A DNA stretch of 64,000 nt from Devosia pacifica (GTDB taxonomy: Bacteria > Pseudomonadota > Alphaproteobacteria > Rhizobiales > Devosiaceae): contig NZ_BMZE01000001.1 in NCBI RefSeq assembly GCF_014652635.1, positions 565,987-629,986 of the forward strand, given 5' to 3'. Positions 25,544-34,098 of this stretch are shown piece by piece. The position numbers and the translations under genes are program-made. The notes beneath the pieces are model-generated. The model saw only the letters and a program-made list of their open reading frames with translations. It ran no database searches and had not been told where the DNA came from. The stretch's first letter is position 1; each line of letters opens with the position of its first letter.

Positions 25544-25756
25544 TCAGACCTCGTCGAGATCAATGTCGAGAATCGACATGGTGAAGACATAGGAACGGTC
25601 GCCGTCTTCATCATCGACATGAATCAAACCGATTGATTCTTCGCCAAGGAACACCTCGACGGAATCGTTAAGCTTTCCGCGCGGACGCACGTCGATCTTG
25701 GAATTGAACTTCGTCTGAAGAAATTTCTGAAGCTTGATGATCTCGGGGTGTTGCAC
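25544..25756 (-). CDS. DUF3126-family protein
   Basis: This 70-residue protein of DUF3126 is a short family in alphaproteobacteria that usually lies downstream of cysE. It contains KLQKFLQTKFNSKIDVRPRG and EVFLGEESIGLIHVDDEDGDRSYVF. It has an alpha-beta mix with no signal or membrane segment. The distance from cysE is 96 bases. The function is unknown; the gene pairing is conserved. Confidence 0.88.
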   Translation of the reverse strand: MQHPEIIKLQKFLQTKFNSKIDVRPRGKLNDSVEVFLGEESIGLIHVDDEDGDRSYVFTMSILDIDLDEV

Positions 25757-25852
25757 GAGGACTACCTGATTATGTCTGTAAGGAGCGGCGAATGTAGTCA
25801 GTATGCCTTCGGTAGCAACCCTTGCTGCCAGATTTACCCGCTGTTCTCGTGA

Positions 25853-26683
25853 TCACGAATTCGGATCGTGGACGAGTACCATCTGATCCATCACCAGCGC
25901 CGGCTGAGCGCAACCCGCTTCGCCGATCACCTTTGCCGGCACACCAGCGACTGTTGTTCTGGGCGGAACCGCCTTCAACACAACCGAACCTGCCCCGATA
26001 CGCGAGCATTCACCGATCTGGATATTGCCCAAAACCTTGGCCCCCGCCCCGATCAGCACGCCGTTGCCGATCTTCGGGTGACGGTCCTGGTCTGACTTGC
26101 CGGTTCCACCAAGTGTCACGCCCTGAAGAATGGATACGTTATCGCCGATCGCAGCCGTCTCGCCGATCACCAGGCCGGTGCCATGGTCGAGCATAATGCC
26201 CCGTCCCATCGGTACAGCCGGATTGATATCGGTCTGGAAGACCTGACTGGCCCGGCTTTGCAGATACAGCGCGAAATCACGCCGTCCCATCTTGTTGAGT
26301 GCATGCGCGAACCGGTGTGTCTGGATCGCCTGAAAGCCCTTGAAATAAAGCAGCGGCTCGACTGCGCGCTGGCAGGCCGGATCACGCTCGAGCGTAGCGG
26401 CGAGATCCGCCCGCGCAAACGTACCGATATCGGAGTGCTGCTCCAACGCATCGTGAAACGCACGCCGGATCATGTCTGAGGATACGTCCGGATGGTGCAG
26501 TCGGCTTGCAAGCCGATGCACGAGCGCGTCCTCAAAGCGTTCATGGTTCAAGATGTTGGCGACGACCATGTTGGCCAGCGGTGGCTCGTCACTGGCTATC
26601 TGGCGGGCACCTGCCACGACGGCGGCCCAAACGGGGTCGACTTCCGCGATCTGAGCGGCCTTGGACTTGCTGCCAACTGTCAT
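25853..26683 (-). CDS. cysE: Serine O-acetyltransferase (CysE)
   Basis: This 276-residue enzyme acetylates serine for cysteine synthesis. It has an N-terminal helical SATase domain (DPVWAAVVAGARQIASDEP) and a left-handed beta-helix of hexapeptide repeats (GTGLVIGETAAIGDNVSILQ, LIGAGAKVLGNIQIG). The catalytic His is in MLDHGTGLVIGE, and a C-terminal tail follows. The start at 26683 (MTVGSKS) has GGAGAG just upstream; an upstream ATG at 26740 would add 19 residues not expected in the family. Confidence 0.94.
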   Translation of the reverse strand: MTVGSKSKAAQIAEVDPVWAAVVAGARQIASDEPPLANMVVANILNHERFEDALVHRLASRLHHPDVSSDMIRRAFHDALEQHSDIGTFARADLAATLERDPACQRAVEPLLYFKGFQAIQTHRFAHALNKMGRRDFALYLQSRASQVFQTDINPAVPMGRGIMLDHGTGLVIGETAAIGDNVSILQGVTLGGTGKSDQDRHPKIGNGVLIGAGAKVLGNIQIGECSRIGAGSVVLKAVPPRTTVAGVPAKVIGEAGCAQPALVMDQMVLVHDPNS

Positions 26684-26756
26684 GACGGTCTCTCCATTCG
26701 CCCCGCCCATATAGGTCATCAGCGTGACATTACAAAGCACGCGCCTTCAAGATGGT

Positions 26757-27527
26757 TCACGCGGTTGCGAAAGTTGATTCATGGCGCTTGAGAAAATCCA
26801 GCGCCGCCTGTTTGAATTTCGGATCGCCTGTCGTTCGCATATGGTCTCGCCTCGGCACTGCCACTGCCTCTCCCATTGGCAGCAGCTCTGCCAAATCTTC
26901 GGGTTTGCCAGCCATCGTATCGGCCTCTCCGACAACGACGAGCGTCGGTACCTCGATCCGGCGTATGTCCGCCTTCGGCATCGCCTCGCGTGACGTCTCC
27001 ATGCAGGCTGCCAAAGCCTCACGGTCAGCCCCGGTGTGTTCTGCAAAAATGCGAAACTGGCGTGCTGTCGGATGGGTGAGACCGTCCACAGACGGCGCTG
27101 TCAGACCGGCGATGATGTCGCTGCTGTCACTGAGACCGTGGGCCAGGTTCATCCCCATGCCCCCGAAGATCGCGACAGCAACCCGATCGGGGTGATCATA
27201 AGCCAGAAAGGCGCTGATGCGCGCACCCATCGAATATCCCAACAGCGCGGCGCGTTGAATGCCGAGGCTATCAAGCAGACGTATCGCATCACCCGCCATA
27301 AGGCGCGGCGTATAGGCAGCAGGATCGTGCGGTTTGTCGCTTTCGCCGTGCCCCCGATTGTCGAGAACAATAGCCTGATATCCGGCTTCGGTCAGCGTCT
27401 CGACCCAACCCGTCTCGAACCAGTTTACCTGCCCGTTGGAGGCGAAACCGTGGATGCAAAGGACCGGCGGCCCCTCACCTTCGATGCGGTAGTGCAGTTG
27501 CAATCCATCAGACTCGAAGTGGGGCAT
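26757..27527 (-). CDS. Alpha/beta-fold hydrolase
   Basis: This 256-residue alpha/beta hydrolase has the oxyanion segment VLCIHGFASNGQVNW, the nucleophile elbow LGYSMGARI (Ser ~residue 99), an Asp in VPTLVVVGEADTMAG and the final His in VPRRDHMRTTG. It lacks a lid, which fits esterases and haloperoxidase-like enzymes. The start at 27527 (MPHFESDGLQLHYRIEGEGP) matches the family beginning. It is divergent from the zf-CHCC gene; the substrate is unknown. Confidence 0.88.
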   Translation of the reverse strand: MPHFESDGLQLHYRIEGEGPPVLCIHGFASNGQVNWFETGWVETLTEAGYQAIVLDNRGHGESDKPHDPAAYTPRLMAGDAIRLLDSLGIQRAALLGYSMGARISAFLAYDHPDRVAVAIFGGMGMNLAHGLSDSSDIIAGLTAPSVDGLTHPTARQFRIFAEHTGADREALAACMETSREAMPKADIRRIEVPTLVVVGEADTMAGKPEDLAELLPMGEAVAVPRRDHMRTTGDPKFKQAALDFLKRHESTFATA

Positions 27528-27649
27528 TCCATATCTCCCGAATGAAGCGACTTCGCACTTATCAAGCGCGGAGCGCACCACCAACCCTTTCCTTCCCGCC
27601 ACGGCTTGAGTATGGTCCGCCCGATCCAACGCAGTTACGGGGTATTCCC

Positions 27650-27904
27650 ATGGCGCAGCATTCGACGCCTCACTTTCACAATACCGAAGGGCTGAGCCAG
27701 ATCGTTATCGGGTCCAAAGAATTCCAATGCGTCGGCGCACTGCCTCCGTTCGATCATCCGCACGTGTTTCTCGACATGGGCAAGGATGCCGATATCGTGT
27801 GCCCTTACTGCTCGACGCACTACGTGTTCGATGCATCTTTGGCAGCAGGTGACGCAAAGCCTGCCACTGCCGTCTTCCATCTTGAAGATGCCAAGTCTGC
27901 CTAG
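27650..27904 (+). CDS. zf-CHCC zinc-finger protein (NDUFS6-like)
   Basis: This 84-residue protein has the Cys-His-Cys-Cys zinc site in EFQCVGALPPFDHPHVF and IVCPYCSTHYVFD. It is the bacterial counterpart of the complex I accessory subunit NDUFS6, known in alphaproteobacteria such as Paracoccus. The start at 27650 is at MAQHSTPHFHN, behind GGGGTATTCCC. It lies 15 bases before the flavin monooxygenase gene. Confidence 0.88.
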   Translation: MAQHSTPHFHNTEGLSQIVIGSKEFQCVGALPPFDHPHVFLDMGKDADIVCPYCSTHYVFDASLAAGDAKPATAVFHLEDAKSA

Positions 27905-27919
27905 TCAAAAAGCAGTTTC

Positions 27920-29107
27920 ATGGGTCGGAACGACCGCACCGTTTATATTGCCGGAGCCGGCATTGCGGGGCTGACGATTGCTTTGGCTCTGGCCAAGCGC
28001 GGCCTACAGGTCGTCGTGCTGGAGCGTGCAGATCAGGTCGCCGAGTTCGGCGCCGGCCTGCAGCTAAGCCCCAATGCCTACCGCGTACTGGAAGGGCTGG
28101 GCCTTGGGCCAGCCATACTTGAACGCGCCTTCGAGCCGGCAGGCATCGATGTCTATACGGCGTCGCATTCCGAACCGCTCGTGACGCTGACACTAGGGCA
28201 GCCTGCCCGCGAGCGCTTCGGCAGCCCATATGTGGTGATGCATCGCGGCGATCTCGCCGAGGCGCTCTATCGCGCCTGCAAGCGCTTCGCCAACATCGAG
28301 TGCATATTCGGCGTATCGGATCTTGCCGTCAGCCGAGACGGCAACGGCGTGCTGGTCGAGGCTGAAAAGCTTCAGCGAACCGGACGAAGCGGACGAGGAT
28401 TCGCCTTCATCGGCGCTGACGGGGTCCGCTCAAACACAAGAACGACGGTCTTGAAGGGACCGCCGGCGCAGTTCACGCATAAACTCGCTTGGCGAACGCT
28501 GGTCTCGCCGGAACGCGTCCAGCCATTTCTCAGCCTCGAGAACACCAGCCTTCTGCTGGCACCAGACACACACCTCGTGGCCTACCCGCTGCCGCGCCGC
28601 AACGCAGTCAACCTCGTACTTTTCCTCAATGCGGACGCTCCAGAGGCACCGCAGCAACCAAAATTGCCGCGTCGCGCAAGCCGCCGGCTCATGGGCCTCG
28701 TAGACGCAGCCGATCAACCATGGACCGCATGGCCGCTGTTCAGCGTCCACACCCGGCAATGGCACGATGGACCGGTCGGGCTGCTGGGTGACGCTGCCCA
28801 CGCGATGCTGCCCTTTCAGGCCCAGGGCGCTGCGCTGGCGATCGAGGATGCGGCGTGTCTTGCACCGCTCCTTGCGGATGGCGCTGATGCCGAGCAGGCG
28901 CTGGCAGCTTACGCCAGATCACGTCAGATGCGCGTAAAGCGTGTCGCCACGCTTTCACGCCGAAATGGCCAAATATTTCACATGCGCCCGCCCCTTTCTG
29001 TCGCACGCGATACAGTGATGCGGCTCCAGGGAAAACAAGAGCATTTCCGACGCCTCGGCTGGCTTTATGATCACGATGCGGGAGCGCCAGCGACAGTCAA
29101 GCGGTGA
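27920..29107 (+). CDS. FAD-dependent monooxygenase (salicylate/3-hydroxybenzoate hydroxylase-like)
   Basis: This 395-residue group A flavoprotein monooxygenase has the dinucleotide motif AGAGIAGLTIALALAKRG at residues ~9-27, the second FAD/NADPH motif FIGADGVRSNTR (~160), and GLLGDAAHAMLPFQAQGA (~287) with the GD motif. The FAD-binding fold and length suit aromatic ring hydroxylases or related enzymes such as UbiH-like proteins. It follows the zf-CHCC gene at 15 bases. The substrate is not determined. Confidence 0.86.
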   Translation: MGRNDRTVYIAGAGIAGLTIALALAKRGLQVVVLERADQVAEFGAGLQLSPNAYRVLEGLGLGPAILERAFEPAGIDVYTASHSEPLVTLTLGQPARERFGSPYVVMHRGDLAEALYRACKRFANIECIFGVSDLAVSRDGNGVLVEAEKLQRTGRSGRGFAFIGADGVRSNTRTTVLKGPPAQFTHKLAWRTLVSPERVQPFLSLENTSLLLAPDTHLVAYPLPRRNAVNLVLFLNADAPEAPQQPKLPRRASRRLMGLVDAADQPWTAWPLFSVHTRQWHDGPVGLLGDAAHAMLPFQAQGAALAIEDAACLAPLLADGADAEQALAAYARSRQMRVKRVATLSRRNGQIFHMRPPLSVARDTVMRLQGKQEHFRRLGWLYDHDAGAPATVKR

Positions 29108-29240
29108 CAACCCTCTGTAAACTGGCGTAGAGCATGGTGAGGGTTCGCTCGGCCCGGTTGCGACAGCAATGCAATGGGCACCAGCAGAACCGGTATCGGC
29201 TTCAGGGTCGAGGCGCAGAAATAGAGAGTTTTGTTCCCGT

Positions 29241-30587
29241 ATGCGCCTAGCGACGCAATCCAGACTGACACTCGCCTGCATTCTGGTCACCATTCTTCTG
29301 GATATGGTGGGGCTCGGCATCATTGTTCCGGTGCTCCCGGAACTGCTGGAACAGGTGACCGGCGGCGGTGTGGCGCTCGCCGCAGTCATCGGCGGCTATC
29401 TCGTGTTCGTCTATGCGCTGATGCAGTTCATATTCTCGCCGGTCCTCGGAAACCTCTCCGACCGGTTCGGGCGGCGCCCCGTACTGCTTTTGTCGCTGCT
29501 CGGTCTTTCCGTCGACTACATGATCATGGCGATGGCCCAGGACGTGTGGGTGCTGTTCGTTGGCAGAATCGTAGCCGGCATTGCGGGGGCGGCTGTCGCA
29601 ACGGCCACTGCCTATATGGCGGATATCACCCCGCCCCATAAGCGCACCCAGCGGTTCGGGCTCATCGGCGCAGCGTTCGGGCTTGGGTTCATCATCGGCC
29701 CGGTTCTTGGCGGCGAGCTCGGGGAGTTTGGCCCGCGCGTGCCATTCCTTGCCGCATCGCTGCTCGCCTTCGCGAATTTCCTGTTCGGCCTGCTCGTCCT
29801 CCCGGAAAGCCTTGAGCCGCAACATCGACGCCGATTCGATATCCGCAGGGCTAATCCGTTTGGAGCGCTGGTCCAGTTTCGCAATTCTCCGATCGTTCTC
29901 TGGCTCTTGCTGGTTCTGTTGCTGTTCACCACATCGGCGCAGGCGTTTCCCTCGGTCTTCAACTATTACACAATCGCGGTCTTTGACTTCACCTCGAGCC
30001 AGATCGGGCGAGCGCTCGGGGCCTTCGGCATCGGCTTCGCCATCTGCCAAGGGCTGTTGGTGGGTCCGCTGGTCAAGCGATTTGGCGAAGTTGCCGTGGT
30101 GGTTCTCGGCATGGTGGCCGCGGCCGGCGCATTCATCGGTGTCTCGTTCAACAATGACGTCTCTATGCTCTACGCCTATTTGATGCTGGGCGCTCTCAGC
30201 GGCGTGGCGGCGCCCGCGATCAATGGCATTCTTTCGCGCCAGGTGCCGGATAATGGCCAGGGCGAGTTGCAAGGAGCTGTGAATGCTGCGAACTCGCTCG
30301 CAACCATTATCGGCCCGCTGCTTTCAACGCAGATCTTTTCGTACTTTACCCGTGAGACGGAGGGGCCCGGCTACTTCCCGGGCGCGCCGTTCATTGCTTC
30401 CGCGTTCTTGGTGCTGGTGGGTGCTGGTCTCTTTATCATTGCCGCGCTCAGCTATGACTTGAGGCGGCGCCCCAGCATTGCAGATAATCCCCACCGCCCG
30501 GAGATCGCACCGCCGGGCCAGATGCGCATTCCCTCTGTAGAGAACGAGCAGGACGACGATGATGACGACGATTCGCCCCGTCACTAA
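29241..30587 (+). CDS. MFS transporter, tetracycline-exporter (TCR/Tet) type
   Basis: This 448-residue protein has 12 predicted helices. Motif A is GNLSDRFGRRPVLLLSLLG in the TM2-3 loop, with SVDYMIMAMA, and motif C is in GLIGAAFGLGFIIGPVLGGELG. The start at 29241 (MRLATQSRL) lies at the first hydrophobic segment. The last 30 residues are cytoplasmic and end in six consecutive aspartates. The frame overlaps the following acetyltransferase by 29 bases; the overlapped region (GAC/GAT repeats) provides both the Asp tail and its start. It is a drug- or metabolite-proton antiporter; the substrate is unknown. Confidence 0.9.
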   Translation: MRLATQSRLTLACILVTILLDMVGLGIIVPVLPELLEQVTGGGVALAAVIGGYLVFVYALMQFIFSPVLGNLSDRFGRRPVLLLSLLGLSVDYMIMAMAQDVWVLFVGRIVAGIAGAAVATATAYMADITPPHKRTQRFGLIGAAFGLGFIIGPVLGGELGEFGPRVPFLAASLLAFANFLFGLLVLPESLEPQHRRRFDIRRANPFGALVQFRNSPIVLWLLLVLLLFTTSAQAFPSVFNYYTIAVFDFTSSQIGRALGAFGIGFAICQGLLVGPLVKRFGEVAVVVLGMVAAAGAFIGVSFNNDVSMLYAYLMLGALSGVAAPAINGILSRQVPDNGQGELQGAVNAANSLATIIGPLLSTQIFSYFTRETEGPGYFPGAPFIASAFLVLVGAGLFIIAALSYDLRRRPSIADNPHRPEIAPPGQMRIPSVENEQDDDDDDDSPRH

Positions 30588-31050
30588 CGCCGATCATCAA
30601 GCCGTCCTCGATATTGTTGCACCAGTATTCGCTGCCGGCGAAACCTATGCTCTGGATCGCGATATGAGCCTGCAGCAGGTGGCGGATTTCTGGTTTATGC
30701 CGCGCCATCAGGTCTTCGTTGCGACCGAGGCCGACCGCCTGACTGGCAGCTTCTACCTGATGGCCAATCAGGGTGGCGGTGGGGCGCATGTCGCTAATTG
30801 CGGGTTCGTTACCGCCGCTGACTCACAGGGCAAAGGCGTGGCACGTGCAATGTGCGAGTACGCTATGAAGGAAGCGACGCGCCAGGGCTTTCGCGCAATG
30901 CAATTCAATCACGTGGTGTCGACAAACGACCGTGCGGTGCGACTGTGGAAATCGCTCGGGTTTGAGATTGTCGGCACGCTGCCGCAAGCCTTTAATCACC
31001 CGCGGCTCGGCTTTGTCGACAGCTATGTGATGTTCCGCAAGCTGCTATAA
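30559..31050 (+). CDS. GNAT-family N-acetyltransferase
   Basis: This 163-residue GNAT enzyme has the acetyl-CoA loop AADSQGKGVARAMCEYAMKEA (R/Q-x-x-G-x-G/A) and the late VVSTNDRAVRLWKSLGFEIVG motif. The frame opens inside the last codons of the MFS gene (29-base overlap), so the two are probably coupled. Tandem ATG codons at 30559 and 30562 are both possible starts. A symmetrical terminator follows at 31054. Confidence 0.9.
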   Translation: MMTTIRPVTNADHQAVLDIVAPVFAAGETYALDRDMSLQQVADFWFMPRHQVFVATEADRLTGSFYLMANQGGGGAHVANCGFVTAADSQGKGVARAMCEYAMKEATRQGFRAMQFNHVVSTNDRAVRLWKSLGFEIVGTLPQAFNHPRLGFVDSYVMFRKLL

Positions 31051-31053
31051 AAA

Positions 31054-31073
31054 AGCCCCGCCGAAGCGGGGCT
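31054..31073 (+). terminator. Bidirectional Rho-independent terminator
   Basis: AGCCCCGC (31054-31061) and GCGGGGCT (31066-31073) form an 8-pair stem with a CGAA tetraloop, flanked by AAAAA and CTTCG. It separates the convergent acetyltransferase and gnd genes. The upstream A-run gives a T-run on the minus strand, so it is stronger for gnd. Confidence 0.88.
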
Positions 31074-31081
31074 CTTCGAGA

Positions 31082-32500
31082 TTAGTTGTCGAGAGTAGAC
31101 GGCCAGTCGCCGTGAAGATCCTTTCCACGACCGACGATCTCGAAGCCGTGCGCACCAAAGAAGTCGCGCTGCCCCTGGATCAGGTTCGCCGTGCCCTGCG
31201 CCTGGCGGTAGCTGTCGAAATAACTTAGCGCCGAAGACAGGCAGATCAGCGGGAATTCGCCGAGGGCGCCTTCCGCCACCAGCTTGCGCAGAGCGCCATG
31301 GTTCTGCTTCATCAGCTCAATGAAATCCGGTACCATCAGGAGGTTCACCGTATCGGTCTTCTGATAGGCAGCAGACATCTGGTCGAGGAAGCGCGAGCGG
31401 ATGATGCAGCCGGCGCGCCAGATCTTTGCGATTTCGGCTAGCGGCAGATTCCAACCATTCTCTTCCGAGGCACGCGCCATCACGGCGAAGCCTTGCGCAT
31501 AAGAGACGATCTTGCCGGCAAGAAGCGCCTTTTCGAGGTCTTCCAGCGAAATGTCGGCCTTGCCAGCATGGCGTGCGCCATAAACCTTCTCGGCCGCTTC
31601 GCGCTCGTCCTTGCGCGACGAAATCGAACGCGCCGCAACCGCGCCTTCGATCGCAGTTGCGGGAACACCGAGGGTCTGCGCAGCAATAGCCGACCACACA
31701 CCAGTGCCCTTCTGGCCCGCCTTGTCGAGGATCAGTTCCACCAGCGGCTTGCCGGTTTCATCATCGACAGCGTCGAGCACATGCGCAGTGATTTCGATCA
31801 GGTAGGAATTGAGCGGGCCCTGGTTCCACTTGCGGAACACTTCGGCACAAGCCTTCGGCTCCATGCCCAAGCCATCGCGCATCACGCCATAGACCTCGGC
31901 GATCATCTGCATGTCGCCATATTCGATGCCGTTATGGATAGTTTTGACGAAATGGCCTGCACCGCCTTCGCCCAGATAGGCGCAGCACGGCTCGCCATTG
32001 AACTTGGCCGAAATCGCCTTCAGCACGGTTTCCGCATTGTGCCACTGTTCCTTGGCGCCGCCGACCATGATCGAGGGACCATGCCGCGCGCCTTCTTCAC
32101 CGCCCGAGACACCGACGCCGAGATAACCGATGCCCTTGGGCTTGAGGTAGTCGAAGCGGCGCTGCGTATCAGAATACAGTGAATTGCCGCATTCGATGAT
32201 CGCGTCGCCTTCGTCGAGCATGGGCAGAAGCTGTTCGATCATGTCGTCGACCGGCCCGCCCGCCTTCACCATGATGATGATCGAGCGCGGCTTTGCGACT
32301 GCATCGACGAACGCTTTCAGATCAGCTTGCGGGATTACCTTTTCTTCAAGCCCCTGCTCCTTGGCGGTGGCTACGAAGTCATCGATGCGCGATGTCGTGC
32401 GGTTGTGGACAGCGACCGTATGGCCTTTCTCCGCGATGTTGAGCGCCAGATTGGAGCCCATGACCGCTAGCCCGATAAGGCCGATATCTGCTTTCGACAT
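31082..32500 (-). CDS. gnd: 6-Phosphogluconate dehydrogenase, decarboxylating
   Basis: This 472-residue long-chain Gnd oxidises 6-phosphogluconate to ribulose 5-phosphate. It has an N-terminal Rossmann domain (IGLAVMGSNLALNIAEKGH), substrate motif GVGVSGGEEGARHGPSIMVGG, catalytic Lys/His segments (FVKTIHNGIEYGDMQM) and the C-terminal tail that reaches the partner subunit. The HNRT after the first strand favours NADP. It stands opposite the gluconate SDR/kinase genes, completing gluconate flow into the pentose phosphate pathway. Confidence 0.96.
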   Translation of the reverse strand: MSKADIGLIGLAVMGSNLALNIAEKGHTVAVHNRTTSRIDDFVATAKEQGLEEKVIPQADLKAFVDAVAKPRSIIIMVKAGGPVDDMIEQLLPMLDEGDAIIECGNSLYSDTQRRFDYLKPKGIGYLGVGVSGGEEGARHGPSIMVGGAKEQWHNAETVLKAISAKFNGEPCCAYLGEGGAGHFVKTIHNGIEYGDMQMIAEVYGVMRDGLGMEPKACAEVFRKWNQGPLNSYLIEITAHVLDAVDDETGKPLVELILDKAGQKGTGVWSAIAAQTLGVPATAIEGAVAARSISSRKDEREAAEKVYGARHAGKADISLEDLEKALLAGKIVSYAQGFAVMARASEENGWNLPLAEIAKIWRAGCIIRSRFLDQMSAAYQKTDTVNLLMVPDFIELMKQNHGALRKLVAEGALGEFPLICLSSALSYFDSYRQAQGTANLIQGQRDFFGAHGFEIVGRGKDLHGDWPSTLDN

Positions 32501-32757
32501 ACGCCTGTCCTTTAGATGTCAGATAAGTAACCAACTGGTTCACCCTTTGCGGGCGGGCGAACCTGACCACAAACCGCTGCAAAGCGGAAGGGCTGAACGC
32601 ACAATTTTGCAGCTTTTCGTCTGTCTTGTATGGAAGAACTTGCCTAAAAGTCGCGCTGAAGGCAACTGGCTGCAGCGCCGGGCGTGTGCGGGACGTTGCA
32701 CCCAGCCACTTGGGCAGCTAACACGAGACCGCGCACTCAACAGGCACAGGATCGACA

Positions 32758-33531
32758 ATGACGGCGAAGCTCTCCAAGTTCGACTTGACCGGCCGCCGTG
32801 CCCTGATCACCGGTTCGAGCCGCGGTATCGGGTTCGCAATTGCCGAAGCGCTTGCCGGGGCCGGCGCGGAGATCATCCTCAACGGCCGCAACACCGAGGC
32901 GCTAGGGGACGCTGCGTCGCGACTGGCGGAGGCCGGAGCCACTGTGAAGGCGGTGGCATTCGATGTGACAAGCGCGGAGAGCGTAGCCGAAGGCATCCAG
33001 TATTGCGAATCCGAGCTCGGCGGTATCGACATTCTCGTCAACAATGCCGGCGTACAGATCCGTGGTCCCCTCGACTCCTACGATCTGGCTGATTTCGAAT
33101 TAATGATGTCGACCCATGTGACAGCAACCTTCAACGTCTCGAAGACAGCTGCGGCCGGCATGATCGGGCGAGGCCGTGGCCGTATCATCAATATCTGCTC
33201 CGTGCTGACGAATGTTTCGCGCCCAACCGCCGCACCTTATGGCGCCGCAAAGGCCGCCATCGGTAATCTTACCCGGGGCATGGCGGCAGATTGGGCGAAG
33301 CATGGCATCAACGCCAACGCCATCGCGCCAGGTTATTTCAAGACCGAACTCAACACTGCGCTGATGGCTGACGCCGATTTCAACGCCTGGGTTGAAACAC
33401 GCACTCCCATGGGCCGCTGGGGCGAACTCGAAGAACTCGGCGGTGCGGCAATATTCCTCGCCTCGGATGCCGCCAGCTTCGTAAATGGCCACATCCTTTA
33501 CGTCGACGGCGCGTTTACCGCAGTAGTCTGA
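32758..33531 (+). CDS. SDR-family oxidoreductase, gluconate 5-dehydrogenase-like
   Basis: This 257-residue short-chain dehydrogenase has TGSSRGIGFAIAEALAG (cofactor loop), NNAGVQIRG, and catalytic residues Ser (ICSVLT), Tyr (YGAAKAAIG, YxxxK). C-terminal residues of the family follow (DGAFTAVV). VQIRGPLDSYDLADFE resembles gluconate 5-dehydrogenase (IdnO/Gno), which interconverts 5-ketogluconate and gluconate. The 25-base spacing to gntK supports that assignment; the SDR family is broad, so the substrate is inferred from context. Confidence 0.83.
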   Translation: MTAKLSKFDLTGRRALITGSSRGIGFAIAEALAGAGAEIILNGRNTEALGDAASRLAEAGATVKAVAFDVTSAESVAEGIQYCESELGGIDILVNNAGVQIRGPLDSYDLADFELMMSTHVTATFNVSKTAAAGMIGRGRGRIINICSVLTNVSRPTAAPYGAAKAAIGNLTRGMAADWAKHGINANAIAPGYFKTELNTALMADADFNAWVETRTPMGRWGELEELGGAAIFLASDAASFVNGHILYVDGAFTAVV

Positions 33532-33556
33532 AGCTTAGCCACTCGGAGGGCAGATC

Positions 33557-34093
33557 TTGCAGCCGGCACGTATCATTATCGTCATGGGGGTCAGTTCCTC
33601 AGGCAAGTCCACCATCGGCCAGTCGGTGGCCCGCAGCCTGCACGTGCCATTTCTCGACGGTGACCAGTACCACCCGGAATCAAATGTCGAGAAGATGCGG
33701 TCAGGAACGCCTTTGGTCGATGAGGACCGATGGCCGTGGCTCGAGGCGCTCGCAAATGCTTTGTCAGCCGCAGCAGATCGCAAGGATGCTGCCGTTGGTG
33801 CCTGCTCGGCCCTAAGGCGTGCTTATCGCGATTTTCTGGTAGAGAAGGCTGGCGAACCAATCCTCTTCGTCTATCTGAAGGGCGACAAGCAGACGATTGG
33901 CGAGCGCATCGCCAAGCGAAAGCACGAGTATATGCCGGCGAGCCTGCTGGACAGCCAGTTCGCAACGCTCGAAGAGCCCGATCCTGCCACCGAGAACGTG
34001 CTGGAAGTACCGGTCACCGATAGCATCGAAAAGCTCACGCGCACCGTGACGGACGCCCTAGATCACCTCAAGACCTTCAAGCGCAAGCAATAA
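33557..34093 (+). CDS. gntK: Gluconokinase (GntK)
   Basis: This 178-residue kinase phosphorylates gluconate to 6-phosphogluconate. It has P-loop GVSSSGKSTIGQSVA, FLDGDQYHPESNVEKM (substrate), ACSALRRAYRDFL and the late LLDSQFATLEEP motif. The start is TTG at 33557; a GGAGGG 6-7 bases upstream fits well, and no ATG is available upstream in frame. Product flows to Gnd, whose gene is encoded nearby on the other strand. Confidence 0.93.
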   Translation: MQPARIIIVMGVSSSGKSTIGQSVARSLHVPFLDGDQYHPESNVEKMRSGTPLVDEDRWPWLEALANALSAAADRKDAAVGACSALRRAYRDFLVEKAGEPILFVYLKGDKQTIGERIAKRKHEYMPASLLDSQFATLEEPDPATENVLEVPVTDSIEKLTRTVTDALDHLKTFKRKQ

Positions 34094-34098
34094 AGTGG

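Noticed and set aside
29247..30272. 341-codon antisense frame opposite the MFS gene
   Set aside because: Composition rich in His/Asp/Gln/Arg reflects the reverse of hydrophobic codons; not a gene.
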